Shown piece by piece: positions 52,200 through 64,000 of a stretch of DNA of 64,000 nt. The DNA lies in the NCBI GenBank assembly GCA_013365365.1, contig JABVXU010000088.1, positions 62,001-126,000 of the forward strand, in the 5' to 3' direction. The notes beneath the pieces were generated by a model. The model saw only the letters and a program-made list of their open reading frames with translations. It had not been told where the DNA came from and searched no databases. Within the stretch, counting starts at the first letter, position 1. Each line of letters opens with the position of its first letter. The position numbers and the translations under genes are program-made. Source of the DNA: Cruorifilaria tuberocauda. Taxonomy: Eukaryota; Nematoda; Chromadorea; Rhabditida; Onchocercidae.

Positions 52200-55100
52200 A
52201 TGCCAAAAGAGCAGTATATGTGCCAGTTATGTGCCAATCATGGGATGTTTAATCAGCCGAAAAAAGGACATAAGCAAAAGTGTCCCTATCGCCATTGTCC
52301 GTAAGTTTTTCAACTCTTCCGAACAGATTGCTATCACTTCAGATTAGCGATATTAATGAAACATTTATCACTTATGGACTCTGCGTCTTCATTCCCCACA
52401 ATTGACGGAACTCATGAAATATCATCTGAAATCTTTTCATTTATTAAAATAATTCAAACTACCGGTAATTTCTTAAACATTATCTCAAGTTCCATTCAAT
52501 TCACGTAATAAATAAGCAAATTGAAACTGTGAGAGATTTCTGTCGGCAAAATGATCCAAAGTTTTGAAAAGAAAAATAGAAACTTCAAAAACGTTTTGGT
52601 AAATTTAATTACTCTGTCACTAATTTCCTCAAAAAACAATTGATGTATGAGAGTTTTTTGCTCTTCAATGATGTAAAGATGAGCTCCACACAGGGCGAAG
52701 GCGAAAAGTTGAAGAATTCATTTTTGTGAACAAATATTTCTGACCATTTCTAAATCATTTAGTTGATACTAGTTTAGTGTTAAATGAAGCTTTTTCTCTC
52801 AACAACAGAACTTTTTATTTTCAACTTTTCTCATTCAAAACATTGAAACGATGTCTCATTGCATGAAAAGACGAATTATTGTAGGTGAATATTTTAATTT
52901 TAGTAATTTTTATGTTAAACTAATTTAATATAATGAAATAAGCTGTTATGCTTCTATTCACATTGTTTCATTTCGAAGAACAATAAGCATAGAGAAAATT
53001 TCAACTTCTTCAAACTTTCTATTACTTACTTAAATTTTTCATTCATTAAAATACTTTATGAGCAGAAAGAAACGATTTGATTTGGTAGCAAAATTCACAG
53101 AGAAAGGAAACATTAACACTTCATGTTTTCAACAAATCGAAATCAAATAAAAGATTGATTGAAGAAGACAGCTGTTCGAAAAGCAAAAAAGTTTTTTCGG
53201 GGTCTTTTTGATCTCGAGAAGTTTTAACATTCATACTTGAATAAATAAATAAGCTTCAAATCTGACTGGATCAGAATCATGCTCAAATCCAGTTTTTCCG
53301 GTGATTTCATACGTGCAACTTTATTGTAAAACATACGATAAATATGTATTGGATAATATAGCATAATTTAGACTCATTATATTTCACAAACTTGTTTAGT
53401 TGCAAATTACGCATAAAAAAGCTGATCTCTAATTATTGCATCGTTAACAAACACATATCATTATGAACGTTTGCCATCAAAACTTAATGTTTTTTAAAAT
53501 GAATAAAAATATCAGAGGGAATAGCTACTTCATTTCAGAAAATACTTTGAGCTGTAATAGCTAAAATCCTAAGAATATCTTAACTATCATGTTAAATCCA
53601 ACCAAATTTTCAGTTAGTTTAGAATTTTAAATAAAAATTATAGTGTCAATAATTAAGCTAATAAAAAGAAATTGAATCTAATTAAACTATACTATTAAAG
53701 AAGTTTGTCTGCGTCATACTGAAAAAAAAGCGCCAAACTACATCAATCGTAATTTTTCAAAATTTCTAAACCAATTTAAAAGAATAAGAAGTAAAGGTAT
53801 ATAATGTCAGCAATAGAGAGGGTTGAAAATGAAAGCTATAAATTATCAGACTTTTCACGAAGGGTTTGTATGAAGTGTTCTTTTCAATGAAACCATTGAT
53901 GCTCTCTTCTAAACCATTTCTCTTTTGCCCATATCGGTCATAGCCCTATGAATTTTGATGAAAATTTTCAAAGTGAAAAGTTATGATCAGTAATAATTCA
54001 TGAATCATTTTGCAGTTCAAAAATAATGACAATATTCTTTTAGCATTCATTTCTCTTTTCTTTTCTCGTTGCATTGCCAAGAGTTGAGGATGATAGGATA
54101 GGTTGTGAAATGAAATCTTTTCTTTCATTTTTTAAATGGCCGTTTAATTTAGCACTTTGTCTTTCTCAATTCTGATTGATATGATACTGCTCGTTGGATG
54201 TGATTGCAATGACAATGACAATGATAAACAACAGTGACATGAGAGCTGTTTGTATTTCTCAGAAAAACAATAATATTTCAGAGTTAAAAATTAATCATTC
54301 CCTTCCAATTTGTCATTTCTACAAAGAAGACAGAACGAGAAAGGAAAAGCACTAGGATTACTACTGGTTCATTGATTAATTACCCCGTTCTCTCGTACTA
54401 TTCAGGGTTCATTTTCATTGAACCAACCCTTCCATTAACTTTAATCAAAATTCATTTGACCTTCTAAAATTTTCAAATTTGCATATTTTGATGAAATTTC
54501 AATCCTTTTAATTCGACGCATATTCCTTCCATATTATTCAATTATTCAGAAAAAACGAATAAAATTAACTTTTAGAAAGATTTCAATTTTTTACTTTATA
54601 TTTTAGTTTACGATGAAGCAAGCAATAGCAACTACCTTCATTCATTCTAGGCAATATAATTTAATCCATTGCTACAATCATTTTCCTAAATGAAACATCA
54701 AATCATTTTTTTAATCAGTCTTTCAGTTGAACTTCTTAACCATCTGAATGCTAAAACGGATGAGATCTGACCTGAAACCGAACAATTGATAGTATAACTT
54801 GATAAATTTATTACAGGTGGCTTATGCCATTATTTCATTCTTTCAAGTCTGCACTATATCTTTAATTGAAACGACGAGTAAGGCTGAGATTTTTCAATCT
54901 TGTAAAGAGTTTGATTTGCTCATTGATGGGTCAATTAAAAACAAAATTGAGCTTAGCTAAAAAAGTTTGAAAACAAAGACAATGATCGGTTAATAGATTG
55001 CCGTAAATTAAAACAATGAAAAGAAAGATTTGATTTGTATAAACTTATACATAAAAATCCTCTCCTTCTGCCATTTCTCTCCCTCTCTCTCTTTCTCTTT

Positions 55101-58100
55101 GACCCTTTTTAAACCAATTTTTCAACGATACCCACGAGAATTGTTTGATTTTATTGCAATAAAAAACACATACTGCTTGTATGTGCAGCTTTATTTTTTA
55201 CCTCTCAATCTTCCATTTTCACCGTTACTTCCGCTTTCTGCTACCTCTCATCGATAGACTGATTGACGAGAATACAATTTCGCTATTATTGTCATCGAAT
55301 CGGTAATTAATCAAAGTGTTATAGCAAATTCTCAATGATTTCAGGGGATAATTAAATGAAATTTGCACATTTAATCAAGGAATTTCCAGAATAATAAGTT
55401 GAATTTCGATCTAGTAGTTATGGGATTGTTCTGAAAGATAAAATATACTTCCCGACAATCTGTAATTTTCGCATAACACATACCTATATGTTTTTCTTAG
55501 AATAACTTTTGTATAAATTTCCTTATTGCATTGTTTACCTTATCAATACTGTTGCAGAATTATGCCAAATTTCGAAAGAAGAATTGATAAATCCAATGAT
55601 TATTATAGAATAAATCTTTTGATCAATGTCAACGAATAAATTTGAACAGTTTTAATAAATTATACTTTTACAGATGTGGTCTATGTGCTCTAAATACAAA
55701 ACGACGAGCATTGGATCAGATCGAACGTCAGTTGAAGAACGGATCAGCAAATCTGGAGATTGTTCCACGACTAATGAATAATAAGATAGATCTGGGAGAT
55801 CCAAGATGTTTCACTCTTGAAAGCAAAAATATCGATGCGACAGATTCCAAGGATAATGAATACGGTAAGTAATTGCGTCAATAACTTTGAGCGATTCATT
55901 AGGATAGCGATATTATATGCGATATTTATTACTACACGTTCTTACCTGGCAAAAACCACTTTTATTCCATCGTTGATCGTCTTATCAGTTCATCCATGCA
56001 TTCACCTTTCATTCATTCCATTTAATCGAATTCCATTTAACCACTTTTCAATCGAATTCTATCCACCTGCTTACCTATTCGTCGAATCTTTTCGCTATGA
56101 TAACTTACTGCCATTCGATGAAGTATTACTTAAAAAATAGTTCTTTCAATGCCTCAACTGTTAGTCTCATTTAGCTGTATCTGTATTGGAATATTTCTTC
56201 GTTTCACAAAAAGATAAATGATAAGAGATGATCTGTTCAACTGATTGTAATGTGATCCATCCAAGTGACCTTTATTGCTTATATCACTGCTCTTAGTTCC
56301 TTAATTTGTTGAAAATTTATGATTTCCAATTGTTGCAATACTTCCATAAGACTGAATTGTCAGCAATTAGAATCAAAGAAAATTGAAAGAGAGAAGCTAT
56401 GAATAGATGATAGGATTATTCAGAAGATTAGAAATAAAATTCACCTAAATTTTGAAGTAGAATGATTTATTAGCATGAATGTTTCAAAGCGATGCATAAT
56501 AAACGATGAAGCCGATAGTCGAAAACTATTTCAATCAATTATAATTTATCAAGATGAAGGAAGCTTCTTACAAGCTTCTTTCATTCTGATCCATCTTCAA
56601 GCAGTTAATTTTTTTTTCCTGTTTTTCTATCCAGAAGAAACCTCAACCAATTTGTCGGCATTTTTTCCAAAAAATTTTACTCACATTTTTTCCCAAAAAA
56701 TTCACTTCTCTTCTTTTGTTGCCGCATATCCTTCAGCTTCTTCCAGCTTGTCTCCAATTTTTCTTCTTCTGCTTTTTCTTCTCTTTCTAAAAATGTTTTT
56801 ATGAAGCTACATTTTGCAGCAGACATCTAATAAGCATTTCCCAATTTATTTTCCCTTCCTTCCTTCCTTTTTTTATCTTTTAAAATTTGAAAATTTTCTG
56901 TTCAAATTTTATAGTATTAGTGAAACGGTGTGTGTGGCACTTACGGAGAGTTTTTTTCATTCGTATTAAATGTAATTGTTTTGGTAAGCATCGATTTCAT
57001 TGATGGAAAAAGTGAAATGAAAAAGCGATCTTTATGCAATTTCCATGTCAAAGTAATTATTTCAAATAGGAAAAAAAGAAGGGAAAGATGGATTTTTTCT
57101 ATTCTAAAATTTCAATGAAAAAATTTTTTTATTTTCAAAATTCGAACCACATGTCTTGTTGTGATATCTTTGCAAATCACAAACTGTCAGCTTTTTCTTT
57201 GGGACTTTTTCCCACTAAATTTTTCCCTGTAACTTTTAGCAACATTACTTCATATCACTCACTAAATTTGCCAAACTTGAAAATTTTCAAAAATGCGAAA
57301 ATATTATCCAATTTTTTTCAAGCATGGAACATCTTTTTTGGAGTGTATCCTGATTCTAAGTAATACATGAATTTGATTCAAAACACTTTGGAAGAGAATT
57401 TTAAATAAAATTTAAATTTCCGAACAATTACACTCTTTTTAATTATTTTCATACTTGCAGACAATTTGACAAAAAATATTCGAACAGTAAACTATAATTT
57501 ATAAAGGAAAAGATCATATTTCGATTTCGGTTTTTTTATATAAGATAAACTGTTAAAAGAGTATTTAAATTTAGTTCTTTCAAAGCCCATTTTCAACAAT
57601 TGCAATTTTGTCCAAAGTAATAATTTTCCATACCATCAATTTATTGTCCATTATGGCCATCATTTAGTAAATATGGCTGGACGGCATTTTTTGGATACGA
57701 ATTTGAATATTTCAACTTTTTACCGAAAAAGAAGGAAATGGGAACAACTGTAGTTTTAGTCTCGAATATAAAACTGCAATTCAGGTTATTTCCAGTTCAG
57801 ACTATTTGTAGTGTTTTTTCTGATTACTCCTGAATTAATAGCATGATTAAATAATCTGAAAAAGGTTCATTGAATTTGATATCTTAAAATGCTGTAGTCA
57901 ATTTTGTAAAAGTGCAAACTTGCTATCATATGAGAAATGATATGAAATATAATTAAGATCAAATCGAAGCAACAGAAAATTTAAATTGATCAAAGAACTA
58001 TTCTTTATTCAAACTATTCTTTAAACGCATTTTGACTAAAATAGTCTCCTAAAAACTATCAGAATCCGGAAGAAATCCGGAAGTGAATTTCATCTTAGCT

Positions 58101-59885
58101 CTTTTCTCATTTCTAAAACTTTTGACTATTTATAAAGAAAAGTTCGCAACATTCGAATAACGCCTGCTTTTTCTTTCTTTTCCGAATTTTTCGCAAAATC
58201 AAATTTTCTGAAAAATAAATTCCAAACTTTTTCACAAATACGACAATAATTTCTTCAATAGTTTTTCCAAGTTGTGTAAAACTTCAGATCAGCCGCATAT
58301 TTTGATATGACCAACTGTTAACTGTATCTTTTAATGACTCTATTCAATAGCGGCGCAAATGGTATATTCAAGAAATGACAAAAAGAATTTGTCAATGATT
58401 TGTATTAGACTCCTCAAATTCAAGCGTTAATTGGCTATTCATCAAGTTGAATAATGAAATGTATGAGGAACACGTAACTTAATGTGATGCAATTGGAGAA
58501 AAAATCAGAGAGTTGTACTGATAATAATGATCTGATACATAAATATTATCGAAGCTTTTTAACAACTGACAAATTGCTTTCGTTTTTTTTCGATGCAATT
58601 TGTTGGAGAGAAAATTATCGCTTCTACGCCACAAAGTTAAGTGTTTTTTTGAACTAAAAGTTATTATTTATATGTTTGAAACTTTTCTCGCTCAACTTAT
58701 GCTTTTTTCTGCATAGATAGTTCCTGAAGATTTCAAGTTCAAGTTCATTTTACTTATTGAAAAAACTGAATGATTCAAATTTGTTGCGCATTGATTAAAT
58801 TGCTCTAGCTTGTGTGAAACTTCAGATCAGCCGCATATTTTGATATGTCCTACTGTTAACTGTATTTTTTAATAATTCAATTCAATTAACTTAAGTGATC
58901 AATCTAACTCCTGATTAGCCTGTGGCCACCAATTTGCTTCCCTTAATGCTTTGACAATAATTAATTGTCACCGTTTGCACTGAGTATCCAAATTTCTGCA
59001 TTATTTCTATGATTTTATCATGAAATTGTTTTCGAAATTGAAAACAGCTTAATTGTTTTCTTGATAACATGAAGAATTCATGATCAAATAATGAATCACT
59101 TTTGATACTTTAAATTACCATTGAAAATTTCATGATTGTAAAAATCGAACGATAAATTTTACTTGGCTGAATTTAAAATGGGATAAAAATATTAATTTTC
59201 AAACATGCAGATAGTTTGGATTGTTATTAGTTCGATTATCAAATTGTTTGATGAGTTTCTTGTGATTTAGAAGCTGTCACATTCAGTTGATTCCTGAGCC
59301 AAAACAAAAAGTTCAAAAATACGAAAACTATCCAAATATGTCTGATGCTCATAATCAAAGCACCAAATCGTGAATTCAGTAATTTCGGAATCGTCCAATA
59401 TTTCAGTCACAACACTGACAGCTTTACGAAAAGCTGCTTCTTCACATCAATCGGTCACTCCATTGCGTCCATTACCGATCAAGAACAAGTAAGTTGCAGA
59501 TTTTACACTTATTGTGGACATAAATTCCAAAATCAGAAGAAAGAAAAACGGTTTGTTCCTCAAATTTCCATGCTGACAATTGACAAATTTAATCTGATAA
59601 AAAGTTCATTGTAAAGGTGTGTTACATATTTACCATTCATTCATCTTCTGTTAAATTAAGGTTAGATTCAATAGGTAAGTAATTTATTACAGTTCATCAT
59701 CAGGCGCATTTTGTGTTGCATTGCCAGCGACAATAACGAAAAAAGCTCTAAAAAGGACAGCTAAACGTATGGATGAAGCTGGCAGGAAGGCAAGAATTCT
59801 TGAAAATGCAATCACAAATATCGCGCAACGGAACAGACACCGGTCTATATTCCATTCCGTGGAACAATTGGCGCAATCCGGATGA
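52200..59885 (+). CDS. DM-domain transcription factor (doublesex/MAB-3/DMRT family)
   Basis: Four plus-strand exons (52200-52300, 55674-55864, 59407-59488, 59693-59885) join in phase to 188 residues. DM proteins are DNA-binding regulators of sexual differentiation and neuron fate. The domain starts almost at the N-terminus: MCQLCANHGMFNQ, then KKGHKQKCPYRHCPCGLC and a recognition helix LNTKRRALDQIERQLK. All eight zinc ligands of the intertwined CCHC and HCCC sites are present (C8, C11, H14, H24, C28, C33, C35, C38). After the domain comes an acidic linker, then a Thr/Ala/Lys region with KKALKRTAKRM (possible nuclear localisation) and a C-terminal helix. Intron 1 (3.4 kb) splits the domain between C33 and C35; intron 2 is 3.5 kb. 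The start follows an ATTATAG acceptor directly. AATAAA lies at 59982. The first two exons are certain; exons 3 and 4 rest on strong splice sites and phase. Confidence 0.9.
52301..55673 (+). other. Intron 1 of the DM-domain gene
   Basis: This intron is unusually long for the window. It begins GTAAGT and ends TTTTACAG. It holds only AT-rich sequence, poly-pyrimidine runs (for example near 55.08 kb) and short frames with no splice support. Long introns in DM genes often carry enhancers, but nothing here shows that directly. Confidence 0.75.
58272..58348 (+). repeat. 77-bp direct repeat, copy 1
   Basis: It shares about 70 of 77 positions with the copy at 58810-58886. The best-conserved part is the 30-base core starting ACTTCAGATCAGCCGCATAT. 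Both copies are in the DM-gene intron 2 in the same orientation. Confidence 0.95.
58810..58886 (+). repeat. 77-bp direct repeat, copy 2
   Basis: Copy 2 starts 538 bases after copy 1. It keeps the core and the ACTGTTAACTGTAT segment, with seven differences mostly towards its end. The unit between the copies is not otherwise repeated, so this is not a simple segmental tandem duplication. Confidence 0.95.
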
Positions 59886-62800
59886 CTGTGATTTCTGTGC
59901 TTACAAGAAAATGAAAATCCGAAGCGATTCGAACCTTTTTTTTATCTTTAAACCGAAAGATGCATACTCTGCAAATATTGTAATAAATAAAACATTAGTA
60001 TGTGCAAGAGATTTACTCATCAGGAAATGAAAATCAATCAATATTGCTATTATCAGTGCTGTGAAATCATTAAGAAATGATAACTATTTACAGAATAAAT
60101 ATTTTTTTTTTCCTGAATTTACTAATATAAATAAAATCACTATATAAGGAACTCAAAAGATTAGAGTTATGCGACTGAAAGCGCAAGCAATACCTTTCTT
60201 CTTTCCTTCGAATATAGGTGAAATCAGGAATCTAAAGATTCAGAAATTAGGTTAAGTATGACTTCAGACCTTTTATCGTTTACTTTTACTTCATTCAGCT
60301 TTCTTCCTTAGCAAGGATCAACAGCAATAAAATTACCGTTCAATCACACGAATATAACAAATCTTCCGTATTTAATATTTTGAGTTAGTGATAAAAGCAA
60401 AAGTAATTAGATGATATGAGGAATTTGTTAAAGCTTTTCAAATATCGATCAATTTACTATTAAGTAAAGTGATAAATAAGATCAGTAATTTTTATTTTTT
60501 ATATTGACAATAAAAATTATTAATGTTTTTCTTATTTGAGAATGGCAAAAAAATAGATTACAGATTGCTTCTTATCAGTAATATGCTGGCCGATAGAATT
60601 GAAAGTATTTCTGTTATATTACATATAAAGTAAGAAGTAAAGGAAGTGCAAGAAGATAAGGTCAGAATTTTCAACAATATAATTTATGGATTTCTCTTCA
60701 ATTAGCAAGGAATATTTCATTTCAAAGCAGACTGGCAGACACTTTTAGATCTTAGAGCATAAACGAATCTTTGATAAACGAGAAGTTTTGATATATCGAA
60801 AATCACAAAAGTTCAAATTGTCTAAACGATCAATCAATAGGATGAATAGTGTAAATGAACAGGTAAATAATGAAATTATTGTGAGAAATGAAATATCAAA
60901 TTAATTTGAATTCAGATGTGAGAAAACGACGGTAAATAAGTAAACAAATTAGTGCAAAGTAAATGAATGAATAAATTATTTGCAAATAAGTTTCATATTA
61001 CTTCCAACAATTCCAACAATTAGCCTGGACAGGTACTAAGACTATTTGTGCATGCCGAAATGTCTGAGGGTTGTAAGAAGAAATTAAATAGGATCAGTTA
61101 GCATGCGCAGATGTTTTCTACTTGGAAACTAATTGAAGAGGAATTGGTCGCTTCGCAAGTATAACGCCGCAATTACTTATGATTTATGCTTATAATCGTT
61201 GTTTGCTCGAAGCATATCACCAACGTAATAAAATCCAATTATTCTTTCCTCCCTCTCTCCCTCTCTCTCTCCCTCCCTCTCTCTTGATTATGAAAAAGAG
61301 GAGCAGTGCAAAAGAACAATATTCATCATATGATTTACTGTTACGAGTGTTAGTTAAAGATTAATTGCTGGAGTTAAAAAATCAGTTTTTATTGAACGAA
61401 ATTAATGTAAACGCTTATGTTTACAGTTTTTTCAATTCTAATTTTTTATGACTTTTTTTCTAATCATTAAAATAATAAAAAACTTAATTGATAATTAAAA
61501 ACTTTTATGATTGTCATCCTGTTATTATTTCATATTGGAATACTTGCAATTATAATAATATCTATTTCATTCCTGAATTTATATTTTTAATTATAACAAT
61601 TTTCACTTTATAGATATATCCTTTAGAAAGAAATGATAACTAAAAATAAAATGAAACATTAAAATAAATGGTAAGTGGTAATTGCAAAGACTCTTTTAAT
61701 TGAAAAATATTTCGATTTTGAACTAAACGAAATTTCAAGAAAATAAGACTCATAGAACTGGAATGCAGGATCGAAGAATACTGTTATGGATTCTTATTAA
61801 CTCAGAGATTTCTCAAATAAAATATGCTAGCTTTTCTGAGAGAGCCAATAATTGTATGCACTTCCAAAGTTGAAAAATCACCTCTACGAACTTCGTTCAA
61901 ATTCATTCTAATTTCATATTCCTCTACGTGACTGAGTGCATTTAAATAAAATCATTCATCCGAGACGAAAATTGCTTTAGAATTGTTAATTCAATTATCG
62001 AGAGAATTTTTGCAATGAATTTGAAGAAATGAAAATTTGACTTCAGCTTATTAATTTAATCGATTAAAAAGTATGCAATACAGAATGAACAACTTGAAAT
62101 TGAATTTGTGAAATTTCGAATTTTCTATTTACCAATCAGTGAAGAATGCCATGAAAATTGATAATTTCAAATTGAAATTGAGAATTAGGATATTTTTAAT
62201 TTTGCAAAAATTTTGGCTGAAACCCAAAATAAGATTTCCCAAAATCAATCATAGTTCCTTTAACAAACGCTGTTATTTCGAAAGTGAGCATTTCTGAAAA
62301 TTTCAAATGAATAGAACAAAATTATTATTGCAATTCTGCATTATTGGAATGAATGCGCAAAATTATTTGATTTGAGAATATCAACATGAAATGTTAAAAC
62401 TATGCAAATGAAGAACTTTTGCATGAGAATAAGCATTGTGATAAAAGGAAATTCTCTTCCCTTCAAAAAAATGTTCGTTTTAGCAAATTTGTCCGAAGTA
62501 CAAACGGACATAAGCAATGTTTTCTTATTTAATTTAATCAAATATATGAAAATTCCTTTCAAATCAATTTTGATTGTTTATTCTAAAAGTTTTTGCAAGC
62601 GTTCTTTCAATTCTTCTTTCTCATTCTCATGCTTTCAGTTCATTTCTCTCATCCAATATTTTCCCACTACCTTTTTAGCAATTAATTCCTCCTCAAATCT
62701 CTTTAAAGTTTCTATCTGCCCTTTGGAAATATTTTCCCAATGAAAATTGTCGTGATGTTTTTATATTATTCATTAATTGTTTATTTGTTTTATATTAATC

Positions 62801-63386
62801 GTTTTATTTATGGAAGCAATAATTTCATTTTATGAAAGCAATAATGAAACTTTTGGGATCGATAACTTAAAATTTGTTGTATTAAAATATTACTCATTCT
62901 TTTACTCATACTACAAGCATTTAAACTTGACCTTGATATCTCACGACCTCTCGTGACCCTGGTGTATTATTATAACTCATTCGATATCTTTTCTTAACTC
63001 TCATTGTCTTTTCCGAGATCTTTCTCAATTCAAACTTTTTTAGAGACTTTTTCCCGAATTAAACTCCAGAAGTATTTGTCAAAATCCCATAATTTTTTTG
63101 CGACCACAAATCAAAAGTGTAGAAAATGTGATCATTTAAGATAATTGCTAACGAATTGATATGTATATCTCACTGATTAATTTGAAATGAATTTAATTTG
63201 ATGAGATCACATTTTCATTTTTCATACTTCAATTAATTCCAAAGATTTTATTTTTGTTTTTAGACTTAACGAGAAATGACTATGTCAAGAAAGAGCGAAA
63301 GAGAGAGTGAGGAAAGAGGAAAAGAAAAAGTTGTTTACTGCTAACAGAAATTATTAAAATTATTTCTATTTGAATTTTATTTTCAG
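59886..63386. other. AT-rich stretch after the main DM-gene 3' end
   Basis: It holds the 3' UTR with AATAAA at 59982, a CT microsatellite at about 61.25 kb and no supported exon. If the exons at 63.4-63.8 kb belong to the DM gene, this would be intronic in that isoform. Confidence 0.5.
61246..61285. repeat. CT/CCCT microsatellite
   Basis: About 40 bases of CTCTCC and CCCT units in non-coding DNA downstream of the DM gene. Confidence 0.85.
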
Positions 63387-63762
63387 AAGAAGGAAAAATT
63401 TCTTGGCTGCATCATATCATTGATAATAAATCTGCACAATCAATGCTTGTATTAACTGATAAAAGATTAGACAAATTTACAATTTTAGCAGCTAAATTAC
63501 GTTTGTGTTTCCAAATAAATTTTCTTCTTTATATTTTTTAAATTTCATTTTAGAAAATTTAAGTTTCCTCTGGGAAGTGCATTGCATGTGCTTCCTTATT
63601 TTGCATTAATTAGCAGCACTCATGCATTTCTTTTTCTATTTTGCTAAAAGATTTTACTAGTTTGATATCATTCATATCAAACCAACAATTTATCAGTAAT
63701 CTTCTTCGCCTTACACATTATCAGGTTGGCCTTCACGACAGAAGGAAGTCAGTATTTCATGA
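63387..63762 (+). CDS. Possible alternative 3' exons of the DM-domain gene (or start of another gene)
   Basis: Two segments, 63387-63500 and 63725-63762, each follow a good acceptor (TATTTTCAG, ATTATCAG) and join in phase through a GTTTGT donor to a stop at 63762. The first reads GKISWLHHIIDNKSAQS and continues into a Lys/Asp-rich helix; the second is WPSRQKEVSIS and the stop. Both start with two bases of a split codon, the same phase left by exon 2 of the DM gene at 55864, so a 147-residue isoform is possible. They could equally be exons of a separate gene whose start I did not find. No domain recognised. Confidence 0.3.
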
Positions 63763-64000
63763 AAATTCTCGGAGGAACTATCTAACTGACAGATATCTTC
63801 AACTATCTGTGCTTTGAAACTTTATTCTATTTTTACTTATCTCTCTACTCGAAGAATTCTTTTCATTTAAAGTTAAAACATTTTCATTTTTAATTCATCA
63901 TGAAGGAAGTGACTATTCACTGAATTTCATGAATTCTTCGCAGAATAAATATTTAATTTTATGTATTTCTCGGTTTCCTCATTCGTTCTCTTCATGATTT
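63763..64000. other. Window end, nothing supported
   Basis: AT-rich sequence with no exon that I can support. A gene continuing past the window edge cannot be excluded. Confidence 0.4.

Larger units (their letters stand above)
55865..59406 (+). other. Intron 2 of the DM-domain gene
   Basis: It begins with a perfect GTAAGT and ends AATATTTCAG. Open frames inside (55817-56140, 56475-56804, 57088-57363) are rich in Phe, Ile and Ser and look like AT-rich non-coding DNA. Two copies of a 77-base sequence lie in its last 1.2 kb. Confidence 0.7.

Noticed and set aside
56475..57363. Open frames of 62-109 codons in DM-gene intron 2
   Set aside because: Their composition (Phe, Ile, Leu, Ser) is that of translated AT-rich, poly-T DNA, and no leader acceptor or paired splice sites fit.

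Overview
The window looks like nuclear genomic DNA of a parasitic nematode, most likely a filarial-type (clade III) worm. This is inferred from the strongly AT-rich sequence, intron-rich genes with TTTCAG/TTTTAG acceptors, several start codons lying just downstream of an unpaired acceptor (the pattern left by spliced-leader trans-splicing), and gene families typical of nematodes. No bacterial gene, CRISPR array, tRNA, rRNA or intact transposon was seen. All exon structures were built by hand from frame, phase and splice-site agreement; no database search was run.

Layout. 4.4-7.9 kb (+): a secreted, probably GPI-anchored protein with three repeated cysteine modules. 11.9-13.9 kb (-): a LAMTOR1 (Ragulator/p18) homologue. 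18.5-19.1 kb (+): a small signal-peptide/transmembrane protein. 20.3-21.4 kb (-): a neuronal-calcium-sensor-like EF-hand protein with mostly degenerate calcium loops. 31.4-33.8 kb (-) and 35.0-36.2 kb (+): two divergent genes I do not recognise, one a membrane protein. 38.1-42.5 kb (-): NUF2/HIM-10, an outer-kinetochore protein, in ten exons. 43.4-46.1 kb (-): ILF2/NF45, a DZF-domain RNA-binding partner, in ten exons. 46.8-47.3 kb (-): a possible small membrane protein. 48.3-49.3 kb (+): unresolved coding-like exons. 52.2-59.9 kb (+): a DM-domain (doublesex/MAB-3 type) transcription factor with two introns over 3 kb. Extra exons at 63.4-63.8 kb fit its splice phase and could give a second 3' end.

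The genes do not form one pathway. The only plausible functional cluster is the co-directional run of ILF2 and NUF2, perhaps with the small membrane gene upstream, which may be an operon or just tandem housekeeping genes. The rest is AT-rich intergenic and intronic DNA with short purine/pyrimidine microsatellites, three clear foldback sequences and one 77-bp direct repeat inside the DM-gene intron.
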